Shown piece by piece: positions 1-4,734 of a stretch of 8,041 nt of DNA (the first letter of the stretch is position 1; each line of letters starts with the position of its first letter). The stretch is from an uncultured cyanobacterium (lineage in GTDB: Bacteria; Cyanobacteriota; Cyanobacteriia; PCC-6307; Cyanobiaceae). The notes below the pieces were generated by a model. The model was not told the origin of the DNA, ran no database searches, and saw nothing but the letters and a program-made list of their open reading frames with translations. The position numbers and the translations under genes are program-made. The stretch lies in contig CAIZOZ010000410.1 of assembly GCA_903934745.1 (NCBI GenBank), positions 1-8,041 on the forward strand. Direction: 5' to 3'.

Positions 1-297
1 CAGCTGCACCGCCTCCATCGGGCTGACCAGGGGGCTGGTGGTGTGGCCTTGGGCGATCGCACTCAGCCAGGTGGCCTTGACGTAGGCGGCCTCATCGACG
101 CCTGGGGGGATCCGCTCGCTCAGCAGGTCGAGCAGAAAGGTGTCCTCGCCGGCGGGGGGGTGTTCCAGCAGCCCGGTGAGGGCTGAGGCCTGTGCGGCGT
201 TCAGGGGCAGGGCCGGCACCCCGAGGGCCTCGCGCTCGGAGGCGGCAGTGCGGTAGCGGCTCAGCAGCTCGGCGCTGGAGTGGGGGGCGGTTGTCAT
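1..297 (-). CDS. acnB: aconitate hydratase B, N-terminal fragment (runs off the window)
   Basis: AcnB interconverts citrate and isocitrate through cis-aconitate in the cytoplasmic TCA cycle, using a [4Fe-4S] cluster; the family also acts on 2-methylisocitrate. The 99 visible residues match the start of AcnB as I recall it from E. coli: a short helix with LLSRYR, then NAAQASALTGLLEHPPAGE, FLLDLL, and the very conserved PPGVDEAAYVKA followed by FL/WLSAIAQG. This is part of the N-terminal HEAT-like domain; the catalytic domains and cluster cysteines lie beyond base 1. The ATG at 297 is the natural start, since the protein begins only a few residues earlier than the E. coli one. A good Shine-Dalgarno is not visible (only GAAAAGA just before the ATG). 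The identity is secure; full length cannot be judged. Confidence 0.95.
   Translation of the reverse strand, partial: MTTAPHSSAELLSRYRTAASEREALGVPALPLNAAQASALTGLLEHPPAGEDTFLLDLLSERIPPGVDEAAYVKATWLSAIAQGHTTSPLVSPMEAVQL
53..60. repeat. HIP1 palindrome GCGATCGC
   Basis: Exact GCGATCGC inside acnB. This octamer is over-represented in many cyanobacterial genomes and supports the taxonomic reading. Confidence 0.9.
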
Positions 298-389
298 TCT
301 TTTCAACTCAGCACGTGGCGTGGAGCCTATTTTCCGCTCTGGCCGGCACCCGCCTTGGTGGCAATGGCGACAGGTTGGTGCCAGGCCCC

Positions 390-409
390 ACCTCCAGGTG
401 TCTGGAGGT
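390..409. repeat. perfect 8-base inverted repeat with 4-base loop upstream of acnB
   Basis: ACCTCCAG, loop GTGT, CTGGAGGT. It lies 93 bases upstream of the acnB start and could be an operator or a hairpin in an acnB leader. There is no T-tract on either side, so it is not an intrinsic terminator. Confidence 0.5.
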
Positions 410-419
410 TCGGGCGTTG

Positions 420-434
420 CCGTTTGCGGTTGAT
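420..434 (+). repeat. copy A of a 15-base direct repeat shared with 7790-7804
   Basis: CCGTTTGCGGTTGAT occurs exactly here and at 7790-7804, both in intergenic DNA. Similarity continues loosely on both sides: GTTCGG stands 10 bases upstream here and 14 bases upstream in the other copy, and TGGG and GGC follow at equal offsets. Confidence 0.5.
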
Positions 435-520
435 TGGAGTGGGTTGGCAGGCGCCGGCGGCGGCACCTAGGCCGGCACGAAGACCGGGGGCCGCAGCGTT
501 GGCCTGGATGGGGGCGCTGT

Positions 521-566
521 AGAGGCAGCTCTGGGCCCTGGGGGTGTGAAGCAAGCCGCTGCCTCT
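521..566. repeat. 9-base inverted repeat with a competing downstream partner
   Basis: AGAGGCAGC at 521-529 is the exact reverse complement of GCTGCCTCT at 558-566. The second arm also carries GCCTCTG (561-567), which can pair instead with CAGAGGC at 592-598. The two pairings exclude each other. No transcript is known to cover the region, so any RNA role is inference. Confidence 0.4.
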
Positions 567-593
567 GTTGCCTCCGCTGCCTCAGTTGCCGCA
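558..593. repeat. imperfect 9-base tandem repeat, four units
   Basis: The units read GCTGCCTCT, GTTGCCTCC, GCTGCCTCA and GTTGCCGCA, with a common core G(C/T)TGCC. In translation they give Ala/Ser/Val or Ala/Glu/Thr strings, which explains the low-complexity frames seen here. Confidence 0.6.
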
Positions 594-718
594 GAGGCGC
601 ATGATGCTGTCGGTTTAAGCCGGCGGGGCTTGGGGCAGGTGGCGGGGCTCAGGGCTGGAGTTGAGAGGCGTTCTGGCGCTGCTGGGTTCTCGGCAAGCCT
701 GGGTTGTTGTGTCCCCCT

Positions 719-758
719 GCGGATCGTCGACAGCGATGCATCGCCATGGACGATCCGC
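719..758 (+). promoter_or_regulatory. large inverted repeat in the rbp leader/promoter region
   Basis: GCGGATCGTC (719-728) and GACGATCCGC (749-758) are perfect 10-base arms; CTG/CAG extend the stem beyond a one-base bulge. The 20-base interior holds a second perfect palindrome, GCGATGCATCGC (733-744). The 3' arm can alternatively pair with GGCGGATC at 838-845, closer to the rbp start. It may be a dimeric operator or a leader structure. Which one depends on the unknown transcription start. Confidence 0.5.
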
Positions 759-770
759 CAGCCGTCTATC

Positions 771-782
771 ATGCTGTAGCAT
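771..782. repeat. short palindrome ATGCT-GT-AGCAT upstream of rbp
   Basis: Five-base perfect arms with a 2-base centre, 91 bases before the rbp start. It is compatible with a small operator, or it overlaps a poor -10-like hexamer; neither is proven. Confidence 0.3.
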
Positions 783-872
783 CGACGTGGTTCAAAGATT
801 CCTCTCCAGCAAGCTGACAACTTCCTTCAGGGCTTTCGGCGGATCAGGTTCATAGTTTCTTCTTTCAGGTCC

Positions 873-1220
873 ATGACGATTTACGTAGGCAACCTCTCCT
901 TCGACGCCGAGGCAGAGGATGTCCGTCAACTGTTCGGTGAGTACGGCGAGGTCAGCAAGTGCAGCCTCCCCCTCGACCGTGACACCGGCCGCAAGCGCGG
1001 TTTTGCCTTTGTGGAAATGGCCAACGCGGCCGACGAAACCAAGGCGATCGACGATCTTCAGAACGTCGAATGGATGGGTCGCACCATCCGCGTCAACAAA
1101 GCTGAGCCCCGCACCGGCGGCGGTGGTGGCGGCGGTGGCGGCGGCTACGGCGGCGGTGGCGGCGGCGGTGGTGGCGGCGGCTACGGCGGCGGCGGTGGTG
1201 GTGGCCGCGGCCGCTACTGA
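873..1220 (+). CDS. cyanobacterial glycine-rich RRM RNA-binding protein (Rbp family)
   Basis: This is a 115-residue single-RRM protein of the cyanobacterial Rbp family, cytoplasmic single-stranded RNA binders often induced by cold and also linked to mRNA positioning at thylakoids. RNP-2 is IYVGNL at residues 3-8 and RNP-1 is RGFAFVEM at 42-49, with the expected aromatic residues Y4, F44 and F46. The RRM ends near residue 77. It is followed by a tail of three glycine runs (10, 11 and 7 Gly) separated by single tyrosines and ending RGRY, a simpler and more Gly-pure tail than usual. The ATG at 873 places RNP-2 directly at the N-terminus, as in this family; AGG at 867-869 is a weak ribosome binding site. 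The gene is monocistronic, with a strong terminator downstream and a long foldable leader. The family call is secure; which Rbp paralogue it is cannot be told. Confidence 0.95.
   Translation: MTIYVGNLSFDAEAEDVRQLFGEYGEVSKCSLPLDRDTGRKRGFAFVEMANAADETKAIDDLQNVEWMGRTIRVNKAEPRTGGGGGGGGGGYGGGGGGGGGGGYGGGGGGGRGRY
1116..1217 (+). repeat. GGC/GGT low-complexity tract encoding the Gly-rich tail
   Basis: Almost unbroken GGC/GGT codons encode 28 glycines in runs of 10, 11 and 7 separated by TAC codons, before RGRY. Mixing of GGC and GGT keeps it from being a pure triplet repeat, but length polymorphism by slippage is likely. Confidence 0.9.
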
Positions 1221-1241
1221 TCCATTCCCTTGTTGATGCGA

Positions 1242-1391
1242 TCAGCCTGCGGGCTTGATCCTCTTCCGACCGTCCCCTCCGGGGGGCGGTTTTTTTTGAT
1301 GGCTCAGCCAGTTGATCAGCGTGGCCGCCGAGGATTTTTCAGACCTGAAGCCGTGCTGGCTGCAGGTCCGGTGGCGGTCGAGAACGGTCAC
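1242..1391 (-). CDS. coding-like minus-strand frame, possible small gene or gene remnant
   Basis: Between the rbp gene and the 80-residue gene one minus-strand frame has strongly GC-biased third codon positions from about 1412 down to 1298, typical of real genes here. It reads GDRQLVAVTVLDRHRT, then CSQHGFRSEKSSAATLINWL and SHQKK. It is open from upstream of 1439, but the only start in it is the GTG at 1391, which lacks a Shine-Dalgarno. Its last 18 codons run backwards through the rbp terminator and end in a tail that looks non-coding (PPPGGDGRKRIKPAG). It may be the decayed 3' part of a gene or a diverged small protein. I recognise no family. Confidence 0.3.
   Translation of the reverse strand: MTVLDRHRTCSQHGFRSEKSSAATLINWLSHQKKPPPGGDGRKRIKPAG
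1269..1297 (+). terminator. rho-independent terminator of the rbp gene
   Basis: ACCGTCCCC pairs with GGGGGCGGT around a TCCG loop (nine pairs, one of them a T-G wobble), directly followed by eight T (1290-1297). It lies 49 bases after the rbp stop codon. It works on the plus strand only, since there is no T-tract in the other direction. Confidence 0.92.
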
Positions 1392-1443
1392 GGCGACCAG
1401 CTGGCGGTCGCCAACAACTTGGATCTGATGCCTGATGAAAGCG

Positions 1444-1686
1444 CTAAACCAGGCTGGCCTTGTGCTGCTCCCATTCGCGGCGAAAGAGCAGAAACAGATA
1501 CTCGGGAGACTTGTAGCTTTTGGGCAGGCTGTTATGCAGTATCTCCAGCCTGTCCCAGCAGACGGTGCGTTGAATCTGTTTCAGGGTGCAGCCTTCCTTC
1601 AGTAGAAGTCGCATGGCTTTGCAGTACATCGGATATTTCGCCTCCAGCTGGCCAATGGTGAGGCTTGGGGCTGTTGATTCCGTCAT
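1444..1686 (-). CDS. conserved-looking 80-residue hypothetical protein
   Basis: I assign no function. The protein has a short polar N-terminus and then a compact, mostly helical body: QLEAKYPMYCKAMRLLLKEG, CTLKQIQRTVCWDRLEILHN, LPKSYKSPEYLFLLFRREWE. It is rich in aromatic and basic residues, has two cysteines (22, 33) plus C43, and no membrane segment or signal peptide. The look is that of small proteins conserved among picocyanobacteria, possibly nucleic-acid binding given the basic helix 26-41, but that is inference. The ATG at 1686 starts just before the well-formed part; an upstream TTG at 1773 would add 29 low-complexity residues. No Shine-Dalgarno precedes the ATG. A 27-codon frame (1683-1766) ends on an ATGA overlap with this start, so coupling is conceivable. 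Confidence 0.65.
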   Translation of the reverse strand: MTESTAPSLTIGQLEAKYPMYCKAMRLLLKEGCTLKQIQRTVCWDRLEILHNSLPKSYKSPEYLFLLFRREWEQHKASLV

Positions 1687-1907
1687 GTCATTGCTCGCTG
1701 GGGGTAAAGGTGTTGTCCGATTTCTTGCACTTTGTGTGCATCGGGTTGCCGGCTGCGTTGCTCCATGGTGCAACCAGCTCTCTGTGCCGATGCAGCTCTG
1801 CCCTGTCCCACACCTGGGATCCTTGCCATCCTAGATGCCGGTTGAACCCTGAGGCGACGGCTGCACTAGAACAGAAGGATCCTCTGGGGTCAGGACGTGG
1901 ATACGGC

Positions 1908-1914
1908 AGGAGGG
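1908..1914 (+). promoter_or_regulatory. strong Shine-Dalgarno for the 23-codon ORF
   Basis: AGGAGGG lies six bases upstream of a GTG codon at 1921. It is the best ribosome binding site in the window, better than those of the established genes, and it stands in a region with no longer reading frame to serve. Confidence 0.55.
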
Positions 1915-1920
1915 TTAGCA

Positions 1921-1992
1921 GTGTTGGGGTTGGCGGCGTTGTTGTTGGTGATGATCATGATTGTCGCCAAAACTGATCAAAAGGATTTCTGA
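1921..1992 (+). CDS. candidate 23-residue single-pass membrane microprotein
   Basis: A GTG-initiated frame of 23 codons follows a near-perfect Shine-Dalgarno at ideal distance. After the initiator its product has a hydrophobic stretch LGLAALLLVMIMIVA (residues 2-16), then a polar tail KTDQKDF, and a TGA stop. That is the shape of a single-helix inner- or thylakoid-membrane peptide, as in small photosystem, cytochrome b6f, NDH or transporter-associated subunits, but it matches none that I know. It lies between the 80-residue gene and the 3' end of the desaturase, converging on the latter with 15 bases between the ends. At 15 residues the helix is short for a full membrane span. Chance occurrence of the ORF is possible; the Shine-Dalgarno is the main argument. 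Confidence 0.45.
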   Translation: MLGLAALLLVMIMIVAKTDQKDF

Positions 1993-2007
1993 TCTTCGTA
2001 ATCGTGA

Positions 2008-3219
2008 TTAATCGCTGAGACGCGGCTTGCGGGTTGGTAGCAGGCCTGTCGCGGTGGTCAGGCGACCGGCTTGTTGATTCCAGAGGATGTAGTCGAAGCA
2101 GATGGGGATGTCGCGCAGGCTCAGCAGGGTGATATTGGTAAGGAGATGACTATTTTTAGTCTGGCAGGCCCTCAGCCTGTAATTTGGAATCGCCGCGCAG
2201 AGATGATGGATGGCATGACAGCCGATGTCGGCAGAAAACCAGTCAAAAATCGCGGGCATCGTTAGATTGCTTGTGCCTTCCAGCGTGCCTGCCATCGCAT
2301 CCCAGTCACGATCGCTATGGGCATAGGAGCCCGGGAAGTTGTGCTGGACGAAGAAAATACAGATGAAGATCGCGGCGCCACAGGTCATCACTGGTGCATA
2401 GATCAGCCAGAAGTTGCCGGCTCCGACCAGTGTTGCCATCAGCCACCACAGGCTGATGACGGCAATATTGTTGAACAGCAGGTCGATGAACTCTTCAGGG
2501 CTATGCCAGTAGCGGCTCTTGTGTTTGGCCAGCAGCTCGGCCCATGGCGTCTGCGGGTTGGCCTGTAGGCGTTGGATGGCATCTGGGACGAAACCCCCGA
2601 GGCCCAGCAGCAGCTCCACCCGTGGCTTGATCACCAGGTAGAAGAAACCGCCGGGCAACAGCATCAATGGATGGCGCAGCCAGCGATAGAACCTCTGGGC
2701 GGCTGGATTCATCTGCTCATAGTTCTCGACGCTCACCAGCGCTGAGGGCCCCTTGTAGCGCTCCCAGTTGCCGTTATGGCGATGGTGAAATTCGTGGCCC
2801 CGTGACCAGGGCAGCTGGGGGATGCCCGCTACCACCCCCAGCAGGAACCCCAGCCAGCGGTTGGCCCGGCGGCTGCGGAACAGGGAGTAATGGCCGCAGT
2901 CGTGCATCAGCGAGAAGCAGCGCGCCAACAGCAGCACCATCGCGACCAGAACCGGAGGCAGCAGCCATGGGGCCGCATGCAGGCACCACAAAGCCAGCCA
3001 CCACAGAGCCCCATAGGGCACCAGCGTGTTGACAAGCTGCCAGGCTCCGATCCAGTCGGAGCTGGTCATGAACGGCTTGAGGTCGAAATCCGTTCGCAGT
3101 GGTGCAGATCCGCTTGGAGTGCTGCTGCCAGTCGTGCCCCCTGGAGCAGTGTTTGGGGTCAGGAGAGCGGGCTGGGCCGGTCCATGGGTCAAGAAAACCG
3201 TCCCTGGGATTGATCTCAA
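2008..3219 (-). CDS. membrane fatty acid desaturase (three-His-box di-iron family)
   Basis: This belongs to the FA_desaturase family of integral membrane di-iron enzymes, which insert double bonds into acyl chains of membrane lipids using O2 and, in cyanobacteria, ferredoxin. The three His boxes are HDCGH (residues 106-110), HEFHH (142-146) and HAIHH (335-339), with an extra QHNF at 292-295. Hydrophobic pairs at about 66-103, 121-133, 187-197 and 252-292 fit a four-helix topology with all boxes on the cytosolic side. Regioselectivity cannot be read; the box pattern is unlike acyl-CoA-type delta-9 DesC and nearer DesA-like or proteobacterial enzymes. Start choice is uncertain: TTG at 3219 has GGAG about 10 bases upstream, TTG at 3192 is possible, and the first ATG (3069) would cut inside a plausible LKPFMTSSDW motif. 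An acidic 84-residue gene lies 47 bases upstream on the same strand, so co-transcription is likely. Confidence 0.9.
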   Translation of the reverse strand: MRSIPGTVFLTHGPAQPALLTPNTAPGGTTGSSTPSGSAPLRTDFDLKPFMTSSDWIGAWQLVNTLVPYGALWWLALWCLHAAPWLLPPVLVAMVLLLARCFSLMHDCGHYSLFRSRRANRWLGFLLGVVAGIPQLPWSRGHEFHHRHNGNWERYKGPSALVSVENYEQMNPAAQRFYRWLRHPLMLLPGGFFYLVIKPRVELLLGLGGFVPDAIQRLQANPQTPWAELLAKHKSRYWHSPEEFIDLLFNNIAVISLWWLMATLVGAGNFWLIYAPVMTCGAAIFICIFFVQHNFPGSYAHSDRDWDAMAGTLEGTSNLTMPAIFDWFSADIGCHAIHHLCAAIPNYRLRACQTKNSHLLTNITLLSLRDIPICFDYILWNQQAGRLTTATGLLPTRKPRLSD

Positions 3220-3266
3220 TCTAGTCCCGCTCCGCCTGCCGCCGCCGGGGCAGCCCTGCCAGGGCC

Positions 3267-3521
3267 TCAGGTCTCTGGATAGAGCAGCTCCGCCAGTTCG
3301 TCGGGATCCACGTCGTAGACGCGGGCCAGGGTGGTCTCAATGGCGCTGGTCACCACATCGGGCAGGAAGCGCATGGCATTGAGAGCGTCATCGGCGATCT
3401 CGTCGGTGAGCAGGGGCTCGCCGCCGAGCTTCTCGTCGTTGATCACGGCCATCACCCAGCTTTGGTAAGCGGTGACCAGATCGTTGAACTCGAGCTCCGG
3501 GTCGTTCAGGTCCAGGGGCAT
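3267..3521 (-). CDS. acidic 84-residue hypothetical protein
   Basis: Function unknown. The product is strongly acidic, with about 20 Asp/Glu against three Lys/Arg, and predicted largely helical. Recognisable segments are LDLNDPELEFNDLVTAYQSW (4-22), the DEIADDALNAMRFLPDVV stretch (40-57) and the C-terminal VYDVDPDELAELLYPET. There is no signal peptide or membrane segment, so it is probably a small soluble cytoplasmic protein. The ATG at 3521 is the only sensible start; GGAAAG lies about seven bases upstream. It precedes the desaturase by 47 bases on the same strand and diverges from the 148-residue gene across a 71-base shared promoter region. An acidic adaptor or interaction partner would fit, but there is no direct evidence for that. 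Confidence 0.75.
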   Translation of the reverse strand: MPLDLNDPELEFNDLVTAYQSWVMAVINDEKLGGEPLLTDEIADDALNAMRFLPDVVTSAIETTLARVYDVDPDELAELLYPET

Positions 3522-3592
3522 GGCGGCTTTCCGGGAAGATGTTCATGCAGTTTGCCCGTTGCCGTCCCCGGCGGCAGGTGCGTGCTTTCTCC

Positions 3593-4039
3593 ATGACAGA
3601 TCCCGCCGCCCTCCAGGCCACCCTGGTTGATTTCGCGCTCGCCGAGCTGGTGCGTCAGCACCGCGACAGCTTTCCACCGCTGTGGACCCCGGAGAGCTGG
3701 GCCAAGCTGTTGATCTGGCTGGCGCTCAACTGCGGCTGTTCCAGTGATACCGCCGCGCTGGAGGCCTTCGCCGCGGCCCTTGGTCCGGCCCTGACCCGAC
3801 GCCTGCGCCGCGTCTACTTCGAGCGAGAGCTCAGTGATCTCAACCTGCAACTGCTGGCTGATCCGGCCGAACAGCAGGTGCTGGCTCTGCCGATTGATCC
3901 CCTGGCTGACAGCGGCACACCGGATCGGCAGCAGGTGGCGCTGGCGCTGGAGCGGGTGGGCCTGACCGCACGTGTGGTGGCCGATCGGGATCGCTGGCAG
4001 GCCCTGGAGGCCCTGTGGGCTCTCCCCTGGGCTGTTTAG
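3593..4039 (+). CDS. 148-residue hypothetical protein upstream of the oxygenase
   Basis: I do not recognise this family. The protein is Leu/Ala-rich, mainly helical and soluble, beginning MTDPAALQATLVDFALAELV and containing WTPESWAKLLIWLALNCGC (residues 31-49), a basic helix LTRRLRRVYFERELSDLNLQ (67-86) and a tryptophan-rich end DRWQALEALWALPWAV. Two cysteines sit close together as CGC (47-49). The hydrophobic stretch around LLIWLALNCG is too short for a confident membrane helix. I chose the ATG at 3593 because the 18 residues added by the ATG at 3539 are Arg-rich and unlike the rest, and the GGGAAG there is too close to that ATG. Codon bias (GC at third positions) supports a real gene. It is followed after 28 bases by the oxygenase, probably in one transcript. 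Confidence 0.75.
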   Translation: MTDPAALQATLVDFALAELVRQHRDSFPPLWTPESWAKLLIWLALNCGCSSDTAALEAFAAALGPALTRRLRRVYFERELSDLNLQLLADPAEQQVLALPIDPLADSGTPDRQQVALALERVGLTARVVADRDRWQALEALWALPWAV

Positions 4040-4067
4040 GGTTGGCGCGGCAGCGAGTACCGGGCGG

Positions 4068-4715
4068 ATGCGGTTGATCGGCAGTTTCCATAACGCCGGC
4101 TACGAGGCCCTGGCCGATGGAATCATGGCTTTTTTTGATCGTCGCCCTGAGCTGCAGCGCCGTGGGCTGGCCTTCGGCGACGACCCTGCCGCGGGGGCTG
4201 ATGCCGATCAGCGCCAGCTCGACAAAGTCTCCACCGACATCAGTCTGGTGGCGATTGATCGTTCCGATCCGGAGGCCTACGCCCTGGCGGAGGTGATCGT
4301 GCGCGGCGTCACGGCTGGACTGCATCGCTACCTGGAGGAGCGCCCCCGGTTGCGGCAGTGCTGTCCGCAGCAGGCCCTGTTCGTGAATCCGATCTTCAAT
4401 CTGCAGCGCTATGCCCCGGGCGAGGGCTTCAGGAGCTGGCACTGCGATTGGACGATCAGCGACGAGGCCACCGAGCCCGTGCATCGGGTGCTGGCCTGGA
4501 TTCTCTATTGCAATGATCTGCCGCAAGGGGGCACCGAGTTCCATTGGCAGGAGCACCACGAGCCGGCTGAGCGGGGCAAGCTGGTGATCTTTCCAGCCGG
4601 GCTCTCCCACATTCATCGCGGCCGGGTGAGCCACGACCACAGCAAGACGATCGCCACCGGCTGGATCAATGCCGGCCGGCTGGAGGACTATCTGGCACGG
4701 CTCGCCCAAGGCTGA
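4068..4715 (+). CDS. 2-oxoglutarate/Fe(II)-dependent oxygenase (prolyl 4-hydroxylase-like fold)
   Basis: Enzymes of this group use Fe(II), O2 and 2-oxoglutarate to hydroxylate or otherwise oxidise a protein or small-molecule substrate. The 215-residue product shows the expected facial triad: H125-x-D127 in SWHCDW, then the distal His in FPAGLSHIHRG (H181 or H183), and K193 in HSKTIATGW as the likely 2-oxoglutarate carboxylate anchor. The NLQRYAPGEGFRSWHCD and LAWILYCNDLPQGGTEFHW segments match the double-stranded beta-helix strands of the P4Hc-like family. There is no signal peptide, so it acts in the cytoplasm. ATG 4068 is preferred; an upstream GTG at 3972 would add 32 residues overlapping the previous gene in another frame. 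All catalytic residues are present, so it should be active. The substrate is unknown. The gene converges on the mscS-like gene. Confidence 0.88.
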   Translation: MRLIGSFHNAGYEALADGIMAFFDRRPELQRRGLAFGDDPAAGADADQRQLDKVSTDISLVAIDRSDPEAYALAEVIVRGVTAGLHRYLEERPRLRQCCPQQALFVNPIFNLQRYAPGEGFRSWHCDWTISDEATEPVHRVLAWILYCNDLPQGGTEFHWQEHHEPAERGKLVIFPAGLSHIHRGRVSHDHSKTIATGWINAGRLEDYLARLAQG

Positions 4716-4734
4716 AGCTGTGGGCCAGCCGCCC

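Larger units (their letters stand above)
298..872. other. gene-free divergent intergenic region with several inverted repeats
   Basis: This 575-base stretch separates the divergent acnB and rbp genes and must hold the promoters of both. The open frames crossing it on either strand have composition-driven, Ala/Gly/Arg/Pro-rich translations without recognisable motifs, so I call no gene. It contains a hairpin at 390-409, a 9-base inverted repeat at 521-566, a 9-base tandem repeat at 558-593, a long inverted repeat at 719-758 and a short palindrome at 771-782. I could not find a convincing -35/-10 pair for either gene. Confidence 0.6.
1687..2007. other. intergenic region containing a microprotein candidate
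   Basis: This 321-base gap lies between the 80-residue gene and the desaturase 3' end. No long gene is seen. It contains a spaced inverted repeat GGATCCTT (1817-1824) / AAGGATCC (1875-1882), a strong Shine-Dalgarno at 1908-1914 and a 23-codon ORF at 1921-1992. A weak promoter-like pair (TTGAAC 1842-1847, TAGAAC 1867-1872, 19-base spacer) precedes that ORF. No intrinsic terminator is visible for the desaturase. Confidence 0.6.

Noticed and set aside
546..779. 77-codon plus-strand frame (GTG start) in the acnB-rbp interval
   Set aside because: Low-complexity Ala/Ser/Val start from the tandem repeat, no motif, and it runs through the long inverted repeat.
467..820. 117-codon minus-strand frame in the acnB-rbp interval
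   Set aside because: Its text is dominated by Ala/Pro/Thr/Arg and by the 9-base repeat; no domain, no Shine-Dalgarno.
1230..1661. 143-codon plus-strand frame after rbp
   Set aside because: It crosses the terminator and is antisense to the 80-residue gene and to the coding-like minus frame.
1842..1872. Promoter-like TTGAAC and TAGAAC before the 23-codon ORF
   Set aside because: Both hexamers are poor matches and the 19-base spacer is long; not strong enough to call.
1817..1882. Inverted repeat GGATCCTT / AAGGATCC with a 50-base spacer
   Set aside because: Part of it is the self-complementary GGATCC, so the arms are less remarkable than they look, and the loop is long.
3840..4709. 289-codon minus-strand open frame
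   Set aside because: Antisense of the oxygenase gene, which has an intact catalytic triad.
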